Position numbers and translations under genes: made by a program
Shown: in pieces, positions 1 to 10,430 of the stretch
Numbering within the stretch: position 1 is the first letter of the stretch
Layout of the letters: each line of letters begins with the position of its first letter
NCBI RefSeq assembly: GCF_004664715.2
Contig: NC_051076.1
Location: 2,489,800-2,553,799 of the forward strand
Direction: 5' to 3'
DNA from: Peromyscus leucopus
Taxonomy: Eukaryota > Chordata > Mammalia > Rodentia > Cricetidae
DNA: 64,000 nucleotides
Notes under the pieces: generated by a model
Databases searched by the model: none
What the model saw: only the letters and a program-made list of their open reading frames with translations
Told to the model about the DNA's origin: nothing

Positions 1-1619
1 TTCTGAGTACACAACTATGGCCTGTGGGTGCTGTAATCATCAGTAACAGCAACATAACCTGCACTTAACTTGGAAATAAAAATGTATCTGAGAGAAAAGG
101 TAGTAACAGCATCTCTCTTAATACTTGATGAAATAAGAGAGACCAGGTCTTTGGCTTCATTGGTTCTTAGCAGCCATCTTGACTACCATGAGGTGCTGAT
201 GCCATGTGCTTTATATGCAACTTGATTTGAACAGTATATGCCAGACGAGTAGAATCACAACTTTGATACCATACTTCCAACAAAACATGTATATGACCAC
301 ATGAAAATTATTTGAACATCTTCATGCATTGGTGCATGCATCTGTAAGAGAAAACTCAAATGTAAAGACAGTATGAATAATAAAATAGTAACTCTTCCTC
401 ACTGGGGCTTTATAGAGGGTCCCAGGTTGCCCTAAAATGTAATTTAGGCTTTTTAAAAATTCAAGATATTGCTATTTTCCAGTCGTTGGTCATGATATTA
501 GTATGATATATGTGAAATGAAAGTGTGATTAAGCTAAAAATCAGTGAGCTGTGGAAACCCAAAGCATAAAAAACTCCACATTTGTTTTATCAGAGAAACA
601 TGGCCATGTTTGGGGAAAGCCTTAAAATTGAGATAACTAGGACACAACACAGCATGTGAGCAAGTAGTAGAGATTGTTAGTTGCAGGCAGATAGCAAACC
701 AGTTCTTATCATTGAGGAAGAACAAAAGTGTGTCCTGCTCAGGACCGACTTCTGCATTCAACTTGTCAGTGCAACTAGTACTGCAGCAGAACTCACTGAA
801 CCCTGTGAGCTGGGTGTGGCTGCCTCCCCAGTAGACTTTCTGGTAGAGCTAGGAGGAGAGGCTACACTCCGGCAGAGAGCCAGTGCCTCACGCTCTGTGG
901 GTGTGGGATCCTTTACCCTTCATAGAACATCTCTGTACTCTTTTCCTAGAAAAGATGACTGGTCAATCTTTTTAGAGGAGTTGGTATTAAACAAGGGAAA
1001 GAAATGTGGCTGAGCTATGTCCTCACTGCTTCAAGTTTATATTTCGCAACTCATAATGACAACAATTAGACAAGAACACAACATTTTCTAATTTGTGACG
1101 TTGCCTTTTCAGGATCTGGATCATTTTCTGAAGGAGTGTGCTTTTGTCTCTGAAAACCTCTGTTCCTTTATGCTGAAAACAATGGGCATTTTCTGCCCTC
1201 AACACCTTTGTCAGTTTAATTTGTTTTTTGACTTTGTTTTAAGTTGTGTTGATCTATTCAGTTTTTTTTCCTACTGGTTTTAAATAAGTTAACACAATGA
1301 TCTTGAGTGTGAGTCTCTAAGATTATGAGTTGTCAGCCAGAATTAAATCAGTTTAAAGGCTCCTCACATACTTTGAAATCCAAAAATACTGATGTTGTGC
1401 TCATTCATTCAAGGTCACTGTTACAGAGGTCATGGTCATCTGCCTCCATTTTTCTAGGCCATGGTTAGATGGAAAATCAAGACAGAAGGGCATGGAAGAA
1501 ATGAGTTATCAGCTTATGACGACTCAGAAGCAGAAAAGAAGAGGCCCAGAGCATGATAGGGTATTAGTGAACTCTTTTTCAATGATGTCCTTCATCAAAC
1601 CTGGCCCCATAGGATGGTT
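1..1619. other. Intergenic sequence, no gene recognised
   Basis: I see no recognisable gene or repeat family here. A 110-codon open frame on the plus strand (681-1013) stands out only by length. It has no family resemblance I recognise and no splice-site or promoter support, so I do not call it a gene. The rest is AT-rich with stops in all frames. Confidence 0.5.
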
Positions 1620-1965
1620 GGTTTTAATTGTCAATTTTACACAATCCACAGTCACCCAGAAGAAGGACCTTAAGAATATTTGTGAGGGATTACCTTGATG
1701 ATTTAATTGGTATGGGAAGACTTGCTCACTGTAGGTGGCACCATCACCTGGGTGCAAGGATCCTACATTATATAGCAGAAGTGAGTAGAAGACTAGCATT
1801 AATCCATTGCTCTCTGCTCTTGACTATGGATTACTGTGATTAGCAGTTTCAGGTTCCTGTAGCTGTAGTGTAACTTGGAATTGTGAGCCAAATAAGCACT
1901 TCTACCTTAAGCAGCTTCTGTCAGAGTGTTTATCACAGGGACAGGAAGCCAAGCCTTCCACTTCT
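1620..1965 (+). repeat. Rodent L1 3'-UTR-type repeat (Lx-like, tentative)
   Basis: The stretch begins TTGGTTTTAATTGTCAATTT and ends near a GTCAGAGTGTTTATCACAG motif, preceded by a CCAAATAAGCACTT poly(A)-signal-like segment. These landmarks occur in this order in a very common rodent interspersed repeat that I associate with 3' ends of old L1 (Lx) elements. The copy is diverged. Related pieces lie on the minus strand at about 16560, 29490 and 44895. The family name is from memory. Confidence 0.5.
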
Positions 1966-2770
1966 GAAACATTAACCACCTGTCCGTAATGCCATCAAAT
2001 TATGATTCCATCTATGGACTAATACACTAGTTGGACCAGTACCTTCATGATTCAATCAATTCTCCTAAGCCCATCAGTGAGTAACCAAGTCCTAGAGTAT
2101 GAACCTTTCTGGAGGACTCTTCTTATCTATACCATAATATTCCTAATGACTCAAATACTCATGTCCATCTCATGATGCAAAATCCTTCCAAGAGTTCCCA
2201 GAGTAGCAGTAGTTCTAGAATTGCTAAAAGTTCAAGGTAAAAATCTCCTATGATATACAAGGCAAACTCTTATAAATTCAAAGGGAAAATTAGACTCTTC
2301 CAATATAGTACAGTGAACAAGCACAGGCTAAACCCTGCTCTTCCAATGGGAAGTCACTGGAACACTGTTCTGTGCAAAGATCTTGATTTCATTTCAACAA
2401 TTGCACCCTCTTGTACACAACTTTCTACAGGCTTTTATTCTGGCCAAAATATTTATCAAGTCTTTCTGCTCCCAGCTCATCCTACAACATTGACTAAAAC
2501 TAGTAAGCAATACCCAAGCTATGTCCTGAATTTGGAGGTGCTTTGAAGTTTTCTCTGATAGATTAATTATTTCATCACTTTTAAATTCATCTTCACAGAG
2601 TACCAGTGGCATGTATGAAATATAGACAAATTCTTTCAAATAGTATAAAGCAATTGGTCTCTAGTCCAATTCTCAATAATGTTTGTTCCCATCTGAAACC
2701 TTGTGGGTTAGATGTTTTCATCCACATTCTTATCAACAATTGGGTCTCCTGAATTTCCAACTTTCTAGAC
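1966..2770. other. Intergenic sequence, no gene recognised
   Basis: No gene or clear repeat was recognised. The first 150 bases may continue the preceding old L1-like repeat. The open frames present are short and lie in low-complexity AT-rich sequence. Confidence 0.4.
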
Positions 2771-2976
2771 CAGTGGTTCTCAGTCTTCCTAATGCTGTGA
2801 CCCTTTAATTCCCCCAACCATAAAATTATCTTCATTTCTATCTCATAACTGTAAATTTGCTACTGTTATTAACTGTAATATAAATATCTGTGTTTTCTGA
2901 TGGTATTTAGGTGACCCTTCTAAAAGGGCCAGTTGACCCCTAAAAGGAGTCATGATCCACAGGTTGAGAGTCCCTG
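2771..2976 (+). mobile_element. URR1-type nonautonomous hAT (Charlie) DNA transposon
   Basis: The element opens with CAGTGGTTCTCAGTCTTCC and closes with a diverged complement of it, forming imperfect terminal inverted repeats. The inside holds the AACCATAAAATTAT and AACTGTAA blocks typical of the rodent repeat URR1. It is flanked by an 8-bp duplication, TTCTAGAC at 2763-2770 and TTCTAGAT at 2977-2984 (7 of 8 identical), as expected for hAT transposition. It is noncoding. Two more copies sit at 16204 and 29248. Confidence 0.8.
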
Positions 2977-2984
2977 TTCTAGAT

Positions 2985-3678
2985 CATTCTCTAAATTTCA
3001 AAATCCTTCAGTCAGTTCCTGAGGCAACTGGGCCACACCATCAAGTCATCATGGCTACAGCAATACTTCTTTATACCAATATTTCATTTATCAGGTTTTG
3101 TCATTGTAACAGATTCCTGAAAAAGAAGAATTTGATAGAATAGAAAATTTGATTTTACTTATAGATTCATTTGTTTCTGTTCATGGTCTCTTGGCTCTGT
3201 TGCTATAGGCCTGAAGTAAGCCTCAAGACCATAGTGAGAGAATATGACAGAGGATGCAAGGCTGCAAGAAATTAGAGAAAGAAAATGGCCCTGGACAGTG
3301 GAATGCTTCCTCCAACCATGCCTCACCTGGGAAATATTCCTTCACCTCCCAATATTATCAGATTATTAATCCATCACTGGACTAATCCATTAATTACCTA
3401 GAGCCATCATGATCTAATCACTTCCCAATTCCATCTGTTACAAACACACTTTTAACACACGAGCCTTTTGAGGGAATATTTCAGACTTCAACTATATATA
3501 TTAGTGAATGAGTAATAGTAAACATTATAAGAACAAAATAACTATAATTTATGTACAGTATCTAACATCACTACCTATGCCCAGGGAAGTATCATTGAAT
3601 ATACAGGAAGTGCATTGAAATGAAAAGGAAAACTTAACAAAAATAGTTTAGATTAGTGGAAAAAATTCTGAACCTAAA

Positions 3679-3680
<2 letters not shown>
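2985..3680. other. Intergenic sequence with a possible old L1-like fragment
   Basis: Around 3190-3450 the sequence resembles diverged L1 3'-end or old LTR repeat (alternating ATCA/CACTTCCC segments), but not well enough to name. No gene was recognised in the rest. Confidence 0.3.

Positions 3681-3718
<38 letters not shown>
3681..3718. repeat. (GT)n microsatellite
   Basis: An uninterrupted GT dinucleotide run of about 19 units. It lies just upstream of a minus-strand B4-like SINE. Confidence 0.95.
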
Positions 3719-3720
<2 letters not shown>

Positions 3721-3734
3721 CTATGTGTATTTGT

Positions 3735-3945
3735 GTTTGTTACTGAGTAGTGAACCCAGGACTTCACACATGCTAGGCAATAAAGTACTCTATCACTGAG
3801 CTATATTCCTAGCCTTTTTTGTTACTTTTTCATTTTGAAACAGGGTTTTAAGGGTAGGCCTTGAACTTACTTGGTAGCCCTGGTAGGCCTCTTGCCTCAG
3901 CTTAAAAGTAGCTAGAATTATAGGCTTATGTCATTAGGCACTCAT
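3735..3945 (-). repeat. B4-like SINE (ID head plus B1-like body), diverged
   Basis: Read on the minus strand, the right part resembles a B1 body (complement of the 'gaaacagggttt' and 'ccttgaact' blocks). The left part, around 3745-3815, is the complement of a tRNA-derived ID-like head (its plus-strand text contains 'tcactgagctatat'). This composite order is the definition of B4. It is heavily diverged, so old. Confidence 0.55.
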
Positions 3946-4884
3946 TGTGTTTCCAAAACTCAAAGCTTTATAAGCTTATATACAGGTAGATAATTTTTAT
4001 GTAGCATGTAAATAAATTATCATGATTCTCAGTGTTAGTGGTAATTACTTGCATTTTAAATTTCTGCCAGCAAAAAACAGAAGTTTGTGTCTTTTTATTT
4101 ATTCTTTTGTCATTAAAAAAGGTTTACCAGACATTTATTTCCTGTGAAAAACAATAGCCTAAAAATCTTAGTGTTTCTTTCTCTTGTTTTGTTGTTTTAG
4201 TCAATGATTAAAATAGTTTGAGGTTCAAACTACTATGCGCATGCTTTCCTGAAAGCCATCCTGAAGACTGTATCGGAATAACAATTTTTTTCTCGGAGTT
4301 TGAAGTCTCATTATTGGAAGTCTCACTATTGTGACTAGGTAACAACTTACAGTCTTCTTTAATATAATGGTTTAATTTACTCACATCCTCAAATCAACTA
4401 TGCCATAATAGTCTGAATTTTTTTCTTTTAAATCACGCTTGTTTATTGATAAGTTTTACATGATCAGAACTTCTAGAGATAACTTCAGGCAGGAAACCAG
4501 TATTTCTTACCACAATAAATGGTGACTATAAAAAGAAATAATGGCAAAAGACTGATATGTACTACCTAGAGCAGTCAACTTCATTGTCAAATAACCATTG
4601 TTGCTGTTCTCATTGTAGTCATCTCTGTTGTTTTATTCTGCTCACTGATGTGGTGATAAGTAATCCTTGAATTAAAATGTGATATTATTTTAATATCGTT
4701 AAGTAATAAAATGTAGCAGAAGAAAAAAATTTGTGAAATATGAAAAAAAAAGAAATAATGACCAACAAACTATTCAGTTCAAGCTAGAAATTTGAACCTG
4801 TAAGGCATTGAGTCCACATAGTGTTCTCTTGCTCTCTCCTTTACTCCTCTGTCTATTTTGTTAAGTTCCAAAACTATGTTAGAG
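3946..4884. other. Intergenic sequence, no gene recognised
   Basis: AT-rich sequence with frequent stops in all frames and no repeat I can name. Confidence 0.4.
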
Positions 4885-5075
4885 GACCTGGAGAGCTGGC
4901 TTATGGTTAAAGGCATGTACTACTCTTGCAGAGGACCCAAGTTCCCAGTCCCACTTGTCAGCCTAGCTCCCAGAGCTCTGGCTCCTTTGGCCTCCAAGAC
5001 CACCAGCACTTGCAGCACACACAGTCCTCCATCTATATGCATATTTAAAAATAAAAAATAAATTTAAAAAAAGGT
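4885..5075 (+). repeat. B2/B3-like SINE, diverged
   Basis: It starts with a GACCTGGAGAGCTGGCTTAT block, the counterpart of the B2 GGAGAGATGGCT A-box region. AGAGGACCCAAGTTC follows as the B-box counterpart, and the copy ends in an A-rich AATAAAAAATAAATTT tail. The orientation is plus. The middle differs from standard B2, so the subfamily is uncertain. Confidence 0.6.
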
Positions 5076-5480
5076 GTTTTAAAGTTATCCAATAGTGACT
5101 TTCTCCAGACACAATGAGATAAAAAGAGAGATTCAGAGGGGAATAACCTCAGAATTTGATGCTATGACACTGACACCTTCTCTTGACTCAAATTATCTTC
5201 ATATAAAGAAGCAATTTCTCAACAAAACTAACTTAAGTACCCTAAGTGTAGTGTAACAATCATGCTGTGTGTGTTCGGACTCTCTGTGCAAGTCCAAGAG
5301 CCAGCGGGTCTTCCTCCCCAGGTTCTAGCTGACTTTGACCAACTGGAGCTGCTGCTGTTGTTCCTCAAGAAATGCCGCTGTCCTGGGCACACTTACTCAA
5401 GCACTGACAAAGACCTCATCCCTCAGCAGCTCAGGGAATACCCAAGAAGAAAATGCTAGGGATTTAAATGAGACTTGAGG
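5076..5480. other. Intergenic sequence, no gene recognised
   Basis: A 65-codon open frame at 5262-5459 has no recognisable similarity and no supporting signals. Nothing else was identified. Confidence 0.4.
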
Positions 5481-5642
5481 GGGCTGGAGAGATGGCTCGC
5501 TGGTCAACAACACAGGCTGCTCTTGCGGAGGACCTGGGCTCAGTTACTAGTGCTTATTTAGTGGTTCACAACCAACTGTAACTTCAATTCCAAGGGGTCT
5601 GATACTCTCTTCTCACCTTTGAGGGTACCAGACATACAGATG

Positions 5643-5644
<2 letters not shown>
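5481..5644 (+). repeat. B2 SINE
   Basis: The B2 tRNA-like head is present (GGGGCTGGAGAGATGGCTCG), with the B-box region shortly after and the GTGGTTCACAACCAACTGTA block characteristic of B2. The tail has expanded into the adjoining dinucleotide array at 5645-5738 and ends in AATAAAAGTAAATAAAT at about 5760. Confidence 0.8.

Positions 5645-5738
<94 letters not shown>
5645..5738. repeat. Compound (CA)n-(GA)n microsatellite in a B2 tail
   Basis: AC repeats run from 5645 to about 5701 with one AT interruption, followed directly by about 18 GA units ending near 5738. It lies within the 3' part of the B2 element. Confidence 0.95.
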
Positions 5739-5741
<3 letters not shown>

Positions 5742-5790
5742 AAACACTCATACACATAAAATAAAAGTAAATAAATATCTAAGTGTGATT

Positions 5791-6409
5791 TTCTAAATAG
5801 TGAAAGGTTCTCTGAAGTCGACAATTCTCAAACTTCAGCAAATACTGAAACCACCTAGAGGGCTTTGGAAGAGTGCTGTGCTTCAGGATCTTCTGGTTCA
5901 GCAGGTTTGCAGCCAGAACAATTACATTTCAAACAGGTGACTGAGTGAGACTGCTACTGATGATCTGGAAGGCATGCTATGAAAATCTTCTTAGGAGATC
6001 CACTGCAGCCTGGCTTTCTGCTTCCAGCCTCCAAAGCCAAGTCCAGATTTCAGGAACACTGGACAACCTCCCAAGGGGTGAATCCTAATTCTAGAATAGA
6101 AAAGTAGCTGGCACATGAATGCATTTGTGTCTGCTCTTTGCTCTTTTTTTCTAATGGAGTGGGTCTCCCTATGTAGCCTGGAGTGACCTGCAACTCACTG
6201 TTTCTCAGGCTAACCACACACTCACTTCTTCTGCTTCTGGAGATCTGGGATGCAGGCAAGGCCTTCCCTTCTGTGCCTCTCTCTGACCAGATCCTTCCCA
6301 AAAGCTATTCTTATGTTTCCCTTTCACTGAGCTCACTCAACCACAAGGCCTCAATATGACTCAGTGTAGGTTCCACACTCACACATCTCTAAAACAGGAA
6401 CTGTTTCAT
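5791..6409. other. Intergenic sequence with a degraded B1 fragment
   Basis: Around 6140-6250 there is a minus-strand B1 remnant: GGTCTCCCTATGTAGCCTGG followed by CTGCAACTCACTGT. The rest shows no gene or repeat that I can name. Confidence 0.4.
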
Positions 6410-6781
6410 TGTAGTAAGCTTTCTCATTGGACTTTCTTGGACCACCAGCCTGCAAATAATGACACAGAGACTTATCAATTATGAAAGCTTGACCTTTAAC
6501 TTGGGCTTTTTTCTAACTAGGTCTTATAACTCAAATTAACCTGCTTCTATTAATTTATGTTCTGCCTCATGACTTTTACCTCTCTTCCATTCTGTATGGC
6601 CAACTTGCTCTGCATTTTGCTGGAGTTTCCACCTCTCTTCATCCCAGAGTCCTCTCTCTCCCTGAAAGTCCTGCCTATTCTCTCTTGTCTAATTATTGGC
6701 CATTTAACTCTTTATTAAACCAATCAGATGGTGACTTAGACAGAGGCACATTTTTACAGTGTAAACAAATATTCTGCAACA
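6410..6781 (-). mobile_element. Solo LTR of a class II-type ERV
   Basis: On the plus strand it starts TGTAGTAAGC and ends CTGCAACA, so both strands read TG...CA. The flanks carry an identical GTTTCAT (6403-6409 and 6782-6788), a 6-7 bp target duplication that fits class II ERV integration. The minus-strand reading contains an ATTGGCC/CCAATCAG box and a polyadenylation-signal-like TTAATAAAG segment. The LTRs at 53622-53705 and 53964-54297 are the same family. No internal sequence remains. Confidence 0.75.
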
Positions 6782-6789
6782 GTTTCATA

Positions 6790-7255
6790 GTCACTGTTTG
6801 TTACACTATGGACACCTTGAGCCTATGGTGTAGAGAGGATTGTCTTAAATGACATGGCCATGTGCCATGACCTCAGTGTGTCAGCCCTATGGAAGTGGAA
6901 AAGCCTTGCCTGGGTAAGACTCAGAAAGATAGCAAAGCTTTCCTTGGGTCCAAGTGTATGCAGCATATGCAGACAATGTCCACTGTAAATTTCTTCCTGA
7001 AGATGCTTATGGCCTGAAAACTTCTCCCTTCAGAGACTTCTACCAAGATTAGCTAAACCATCCTTGTCAAGCTGTATCTATATGTAATAACATCAACTTC
7101 TTTTTCAGCTGTATTCAACAATCTTGCTTCCTTGTTCAACTGTATATAATAAACACACTGAGCTTCTAAGGTGCTGTGGCTCCTCCATCTGAGAATTCAG
7201 CTTTTCTGTGTCCATGTGTCTATATGTCTATGTTCATCCTTTCTTCCTTGCATTC
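6790..7255 (+). mobile_element. Possible LTR fragment, family not identified
   Basis: The segment has a TATATAATAAACACACTGAG stretch near 7143, as in an LTR R region, followed by a CT-rich tail ending about 7250. No matching partner LTR or target duplication was found, and the left boundary is a guess. It abuts the 3' remnant of the L1 that resumes at 7258. Confidence 0.3.
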
Positions 7256-7257
7256 GT

Positions 7258-7312
7258 TAATCTAGTTAAGCATGTGTCCTTGTGGTATGACTGAGCATTC
7301 CTTGGGTATATG
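7258..7312 (-). pseudogene. L1 ORF2 fragment left of the ERV insertion
   Basis: Read on the minus strand these bases continue the ORF2 C-terminal region broken at 10431. The codons after the ERV give an IYP...SY.KDTC segment typical of rodent L1 ORF2. The plus-strand text CCTTGGGTATATG joins the L1 sequence at 10425 when the 3.1-kb ERV is removed. The rest of the L1 3' end is missing. Confidence 0.75.
7307..7312. repeat. Left target-site duplication of the 7313-10424 ERV
   Basis: TATATG here and TATATT at 10425-10430 flank the ERV; the uninterrupted L1 would read TATATG once. Six bases is the usual duplication length for class II ERVs. Confidence 0.7.
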
Positions 7313-7513
7313 TGTAGCTGGAGTTTTCCTGTGTCCACCTGGCTCCTGCAGCCACTCAGACCCAAGTAAACACACAGAGACTTATATTACTTATAAATTG
7401 TAAGGCCATGGCAGGCTTCTTGCTATCTAGTTCTTATATCTTAAATTAACCCATTTCTGTTCATCTATAAGTTGACATGTGGCTTGTGGCTTACCGGTAC
7501 TTTTACATCTTGC
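7313..7513 (-). repeat. Inverted partial LTR at the left end of the ERV
   Basis: The plus-strand text starts TGTAGCTGGAGTTTTCCTGT. It is the near-perfect reverse complement of the last roughly 200 bases of the 3' LTR at 10051-10424. A normal 5' LTR would begin TGCTATGAAT. The similarity stops near TACATCTTGC, and ACTACA plus the PBS-like sequence follow in the normal plus orientation. Confidence 0.75.
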
Positions 7514-7532
7514 ATTTGTACTCAACTACAAA

Positions 7533-7542
7533 TGGTGCCCAA
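7533..7542 (+). other. ERV primer-binding-site-like sequence
   Basis: TGGTGCCCAA lies two bases after an LTR-type ACTACA end. The same ten bases occur at 50616-50625, just after the 5' LTR of another provirus in this window. Which tRNA primed it cannot be decided from ten bases. Confidence 0.55.
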
Positions 7543-7764
7543 TGGCTTGATTTTCCACCTTAAACCTGAAAATATTTAATAAGAAATTCTAAATGGAGCC
7601 AAAACCAGGTTCCTACTTCATGTCTCATGTGGGTGTTGAGACACAGCAATATGCGGGCTTGAGCTACTCTATGGGAGGTTCATGGTGTGTGGGCTTGACC
7701 TACAGCATGGTGCGAATGAGGTGTCTGCAAACCCCACATTACACTGCATTGTGGATTTAGCCTT

Positions 7765-8195
7765 TGTAGATGAAATTCTAAATAGTCTTAGTAAATAAGA
7801 AACACAGAGTCAAATACAGGGGTAATAGCCGAAGAATTTAGAGAATTAGCAAAGAGCCACTGACTACCCTTTAGCTTCCCACCAAGCTGTAGTTTCCCAC
7901 ATGGGAGCTTCTTCCTGCCTAACCTGAGTTTTTATTGCTTTCCTGTTCTGCCTTCTCATTGGCTCTAACTCCAGCCACATGACTTCCTCATCATTGCCTG
8001 TCTATACAGACCTCTAGGTCTCTATGGTTGGTACTGGGATTAAAGGCTCATGTCACCATGCTGGGACTAGAGACTCTGCCTGCCATGTGATTGGATTAAG
8101 GGTGTGGGCCACCACCATCTGACTTCTGTTCTGGCTTGCTATGACCTCTGATCTCCAGGAAAACTTTATTTATTAACATACAAATAAAATCACAT
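7765..8195 (-). mobile_element. LTR nested in the ERV, minus orientation
   Basis: On the plus strand it runs from TGTAGATGAAATTCT to AAATAAAATCACA, so it has TG...CA ends. It includes a B1-like piece (GGGATTAAAGGCTCATG). The element at 27389-27836 is the same family in the opposite orientation, and 46602-47061 is a more distant relative. I could not find a convincing target duplication, so the exact ends carry an error of a few bases. Confidence 0.6.
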
Positions 8196-8343
8196 TTCAG
8201 CCAAGGCTTCTGCTTCAGTACTGGCTGCTGCAGTTTAAAGCAATAGATTCACAATAAGACATATTCAGATGGGATAAATCTCCAAACAGTTTACAATGTG
8301 TGTAAAAATGTACATAGGCTTGGAAGAGAGAAAAAAGTAATAT

Positions 8344-8660
8344 ATGCAGTTATATAAAGAAATAGTTTTAAAAAATAAAGTCTTCAAAGAGAAAGTAAAA
8401 ATAATATTAAAAACAAACCACATAAATATGAATATCACACAGAGAATCTGGATTGTGTTGTCTTTGGGATTTTTAACTACAGAAAGACATTTGATTATAA
8501 AGGCTGCTCAGTTAAACCAATATGTATATTTTAAAGGTACCTTGACTTCAAAATTTGGATCTAAGGATACGTTGCTTTGGAAAGGAGGCTCTGCTTTTGT
8601 TCCCACAGAAAGCAAGAGGCTATGAATTTGTTCCAGATTAAGATACATCAGGATTGACCA
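8344..8660 (+). pseudogene. ERV pol remnant resembling an integrase C-terminal part
   Basis: An open stretch ends with a tryptophan-containing LLWKGGSAFVP segment, followed after a stop codon by an ICSRL-type segment. This arrangement resembles the end of betaretroviral integrases, and its position between PBS and polypurine tract on the plus strand fits. The similarity is short and the reading frame is broken, so the assignment is tentative. No product is expected. Confidence 0.4.
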
Positions 8661-10030
8661 GCAAAGACTTCCTTAAAGGTATCAGATGACAACATGGCCC
8701 AGGTGATCCAACATCTAGAACAGATTCAAGGCAACTGGCACAGACGATACAGCCTCATGGACTACTCCAATATCATAAAATTTTCTTTATGTCCCCATAA
8801 GAATACAGCACCCTCATCCAGCAGGAAGTAGTAAGAGAAACTACACCCAAATTCCCAAATATACCAAGCTGGCTTTAGAGATGGAATTGGCTCACTCCCT
8901 TCTCTAAATTCAAACATATTGCTAAAAAAGAAAGGTTGAGAGATTCTTCTGTCTCATATTAGAAGAGCCCTCTGGTGTGGGACAGAGAAAAACCAATATT
9001 TTTATTTAATGCAGATTGATTATAAATACAACCTCTTTCTAAAGAAGAAAAGTGCATAGTATAGATATAATAGGATGAAAGGGTAGATTGATGAATCTAC
9101 TTTTAAAGAGCAACAACTTATTTAGAAATGTTTTACATTGCTATTGATTTTACTTTATTGATACAATTTTAAACTTAATTTTGTTATACTGTATATATAT
9201 TTCCACTCTAGTTTGAGGTATTATGTTTATGTAACTCATTTGTAATGGATAATTAAAAATACAGATTAATAATTAGTCTTCTATGATAGTCAAACTTATA
9301 GTCATGTTAAGTTTTCTAGGTATACATAGGTATAATTCAATTAGGTAGGTAATCTTCAAATACTTCAAAGACCTACAGAATATGGCATTTAAAATGTTTT
9401 AAAAATTTAGACTTTCTGGACAGAGAGACATATCTGCTCCTGGCAGCACTGATTTACTTCGGAGAGGAGGATGGGCATTGAAGACACTCTATCTTCTTGT
9501 TGGCAAAAATAGCCATTTGGGCAAGAAACTGTTCTTGCACGAACTGCTTGATTGACTGAACATACAGGACCCATTGTAAGGTGACCACTGAACTTTGCTT
9601 GACAAAATGGTCCTTTGGGTTCCTGCTTCACAGAGGAAACTGCCAGACATTCTACAGGACACAGAGAGAAGTGACTGAGAGACTCTAGGCCTGTGGGCTG
9701 AAGACAGATGCCCCAACTTTACAGAGGAACTTTGGATGACTGCCCAGGCTGCCAGCTGTCTCTGTCTACCGTTGTAAGACAGTTGCTTGCATCCTTCTCT
9801 TGTTTCTCAGGTAATATTATATCCTTCTGAGGTCCTTGATGTAATTGAAGACTAGATAGTTATAATTTCCTTAGTTATGATAAAAGATAGGTAGGATATC
9901 TTCTTTAATTTTGCCAAATACAAATAAACTAGATATTATAAATAGACTAGATATTGTAACTGTAATTCTTGCTTGATAATTGTTTTGTTATATATGATTT
10001 TACTATGTTAAAGTTAAAACCTTACTTTTT
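8661..10030 (+). mobile_element. ERV noncoding 3' internal region
   Basis: No intact frame is present. The part at about 9040-9850 is recognisable again in inverted orientation at 25918-26590 and 24240-24360, and in direct orientation at about 51530-51990. A shared landmark is the CTCCTGGCAGCAC block (9438 and 51590; complement near 26185). This shows that three related proviruses entered the window. Confidence 0.65.
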
Positions 10031-10050
10031 GAAAAAAAGAATAGGAGAAG
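10031..10050 (+). other. ERV polypurine tract
   Basis: Twenty bases, nearly all purine (GAAAAAAAGAATAGGAGAAG), immediately precede the TG start of the 3' LTR. This is the expected place for plus-strand priming in reverse transcription. Confidence 0.7.
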
Positions 10051-10424
10051 TGCTATGAATATTGCTCTGTATGCTGTGAATGTGTTCCTCTGATTTAGTT
10101 GATAAATAAAATGCTGATTGGCCAGTAGCCGCACAGGAAGTATATTATAGTCAGGATAAACAGAGAGGATAATTCTGGGAACAGGAAGGCTGAGTCAGGA
10201 GTCGCCAGCCAGACACAGAGGAAGCAAGATGTAAAAGTACCAGTAAGCCACAAGCCGCATGGCAACTTATACATCAATAAAAATTGGTTAATTTAAGATA
10301 TAAGAACTAGATAGCAAGAAGCCTGCCATAGCCATACAGTTTATAAGTAATATAAGTCTCTGCATGTTTACTTGGGTCTGAGTGGCTACAGGAGCCGGGT
10401 GGACACAGGAAAACTCCAGCTACA
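10051..10424 (+). repeat. 3' LTR of the ERV
   Basis: A 374-base LTR from TGCTATGAAT to CCAGCTACA. It has a CTGATTGGCC (CCAAT-type) box and an AATAAA at about 10106. The independent solo LTR at 50920-51295 (376 bases, opposite strand) confirms both boundaries. Confidence 0.8.
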
Positions 10425-10430
10425 TATATT

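Larger units (their letters stand above)
7313..10424 (+). mobile_element. Class II-like ERV (mys/MYSERV-like, tentative) inserted in an L1
   Basis: The insert interrupts L1 ORF2 and is bounded by a 6-bp duplication (TATATG/TATATT). Plus-strand order: LTR fragment in inverted orientation (7313-7513), primer-binding-site-like TGGTGCCCAA at 7533-7542, leader-like sequence, a nested foreign LTR (7765-8195), an integrase-C-terminus-like remnant (8344-8660), a long noncoding 3' region, a polypurine tract (10031-10050) and a complete 3' LTR (10051-10424). Most of gag, pro, pol and env is missing. The family name rests on resemblance to cricetid elements and is not verified. Confidence 0.7.

Noticed and set aside
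5558..5824. Open frame with long Ser-Leu and Cys-Val runs
   Set aside because: It is translation of the (CA)n-(GA)n microsatellite in a B2 element.
7313..10424. Idea that the left and right LTRs mark two independent solo LTR insertions into the L1
   Set aside because: The outer flanks share one near-identical 6-bp duplication and the PBS, internal sequence and polypurine tract lie in order between them, so one provirus is the simpler explanation.
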